A stretch of DNA of 64,000 nt from Deltaproteobacteria bacterium YD0425bin51 (GTDB taxonomy: Bacteria; Desulfobacterota; Desulfobacteria; Desulfobacterales; YD0425bin51): the NCBI GenBank assembly GCA_002753225.1, contig PDZS01000019.1, positions 1 to 64,000 on the forward strand, in the 5' to 3' direction. The position numbers were made by a program, and so were the translations under genes. Shown one piece after another: positions 63,957 to 64,000 of this stretch; the stretch's first letter is position 1; each line of letters opens with the position of its first letter. Under the pieces are notes generated by a model that was given only the letters and a program-made list of their open reading frames with translations, was not told where the DNA came from and did no database searches.

Positions 63957-64000
63957 ATAATCGGAATCTTTCTTTTATTGAAGTTTTTAATGATATTGAC
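63953..64000 (+). CDS. Start of a further gene, cut by the window end
   Basis: An ATG at 63953 overlaps the preceding TGA and opens a frame of 16 codons to the window end (MNNRNLSFIEVFNDID). This is too little to identify it. The coupling suggests a partner of the unrecognised protein at 62547. Confidence 0.5.
   Translation, partial: MNNRNLSFIEVFNDID

Overview
The window is AT-rich bacterial DNA with dense gene packing and no rRNA, tRNA or CRISPR array that I could see. The gene set suggests an anaerobic, low-GC deltaproteobacterium (Desulfobacterota, perhaps Desulfobacterales). It includes several radical SAM enzymes, an anaerobic sulfatase-maturating enzyme, a periplasmic-type [NiFe] hydrogenase, a giant Ser/Thr-kinase/histidine-kinase hybrid, two chemosensory gene sets and a trans-AT polyketide synthase. 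The lineage is inferred from this combination, not from a marker phylogeny.

Region 1 (1-15991). After prmA comes a tightly coupled plus-strand run: acyl carrier protein, an unrecognised protein, a PAPS-type sulfotransferase, an anaerobic sulfatase-maturating enzyme, a Ser-type sulfatase lipoprotein, an NAD(P)-binding oxidoreductase and an outer-membrane porin-like protein. Two paralogous radical SAM proteins, an AMP-forming acyl ligase (opposite strand), a stand-alone thioester reductase, a third radical SAM protein and an APS kinase (PAPS supply) follow. Together they look like a route that activates, reduces and sulfates an acyl or polyketide chain, with a secreted sulfatase able to reverse the sulfation. 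A C-terminal remnant of a third copy of the paired radical SAM gene lies directly upstream of the ligase.

Region 2 (16000-35467). Mostly minus strand: a 2030-residue multidomain kinase, a small membrane protein, a cupin (plus strand), a membrane-bound nucleotide cyclase and a 3490-residue trans-AT polyketide synthase. The synthase has modules KS-DH-KR-ACP, KS-KR-ACP and an unfinished KS-DH. A REP-like palindrome is inserted in frame between modules 2 and 3, and a large MITE-like inverted repeat fills the gap between the cupin and cyclase genes.

Region 3 (35597-50003). A Wsp-like chemosensory operon: REC-GGDEF diguanylate cyclase, CheR-TPR, double CheW, MCP, CheA-REC and CheB. It is followed by a metallo-beta-lactamase-fold hydrolase, an RHS/YD-repeat protein and a PKD/repeat protein.

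Region 4 (50034-57391, minus strand). The most striking part is a five-gene operon in the order CheA, CheW, [NiFe] hydrogenase large subunit, small subunit, MCP. The large subunit ends exactly at the histidine where other precursors are cleaved. The MCP carries a periplasmic-side CxxCH haem motif and its start codon overlaps the small-subunit stop. I propose a hydrogen-sensing chemosensory system in which hydrogenase electrons reach the receptor haem.

Region 5 (57478-64000). Housekeeping genes on the plus strand: FtsB-like protein, a small TPR-like protein, a lipoprotein, CoaBC, a divergent family-4 uracil-DNA-glycosylase homologue, an NfeD/SPFH pair, an unrecognised protein and the start of another gene cut by the window end.
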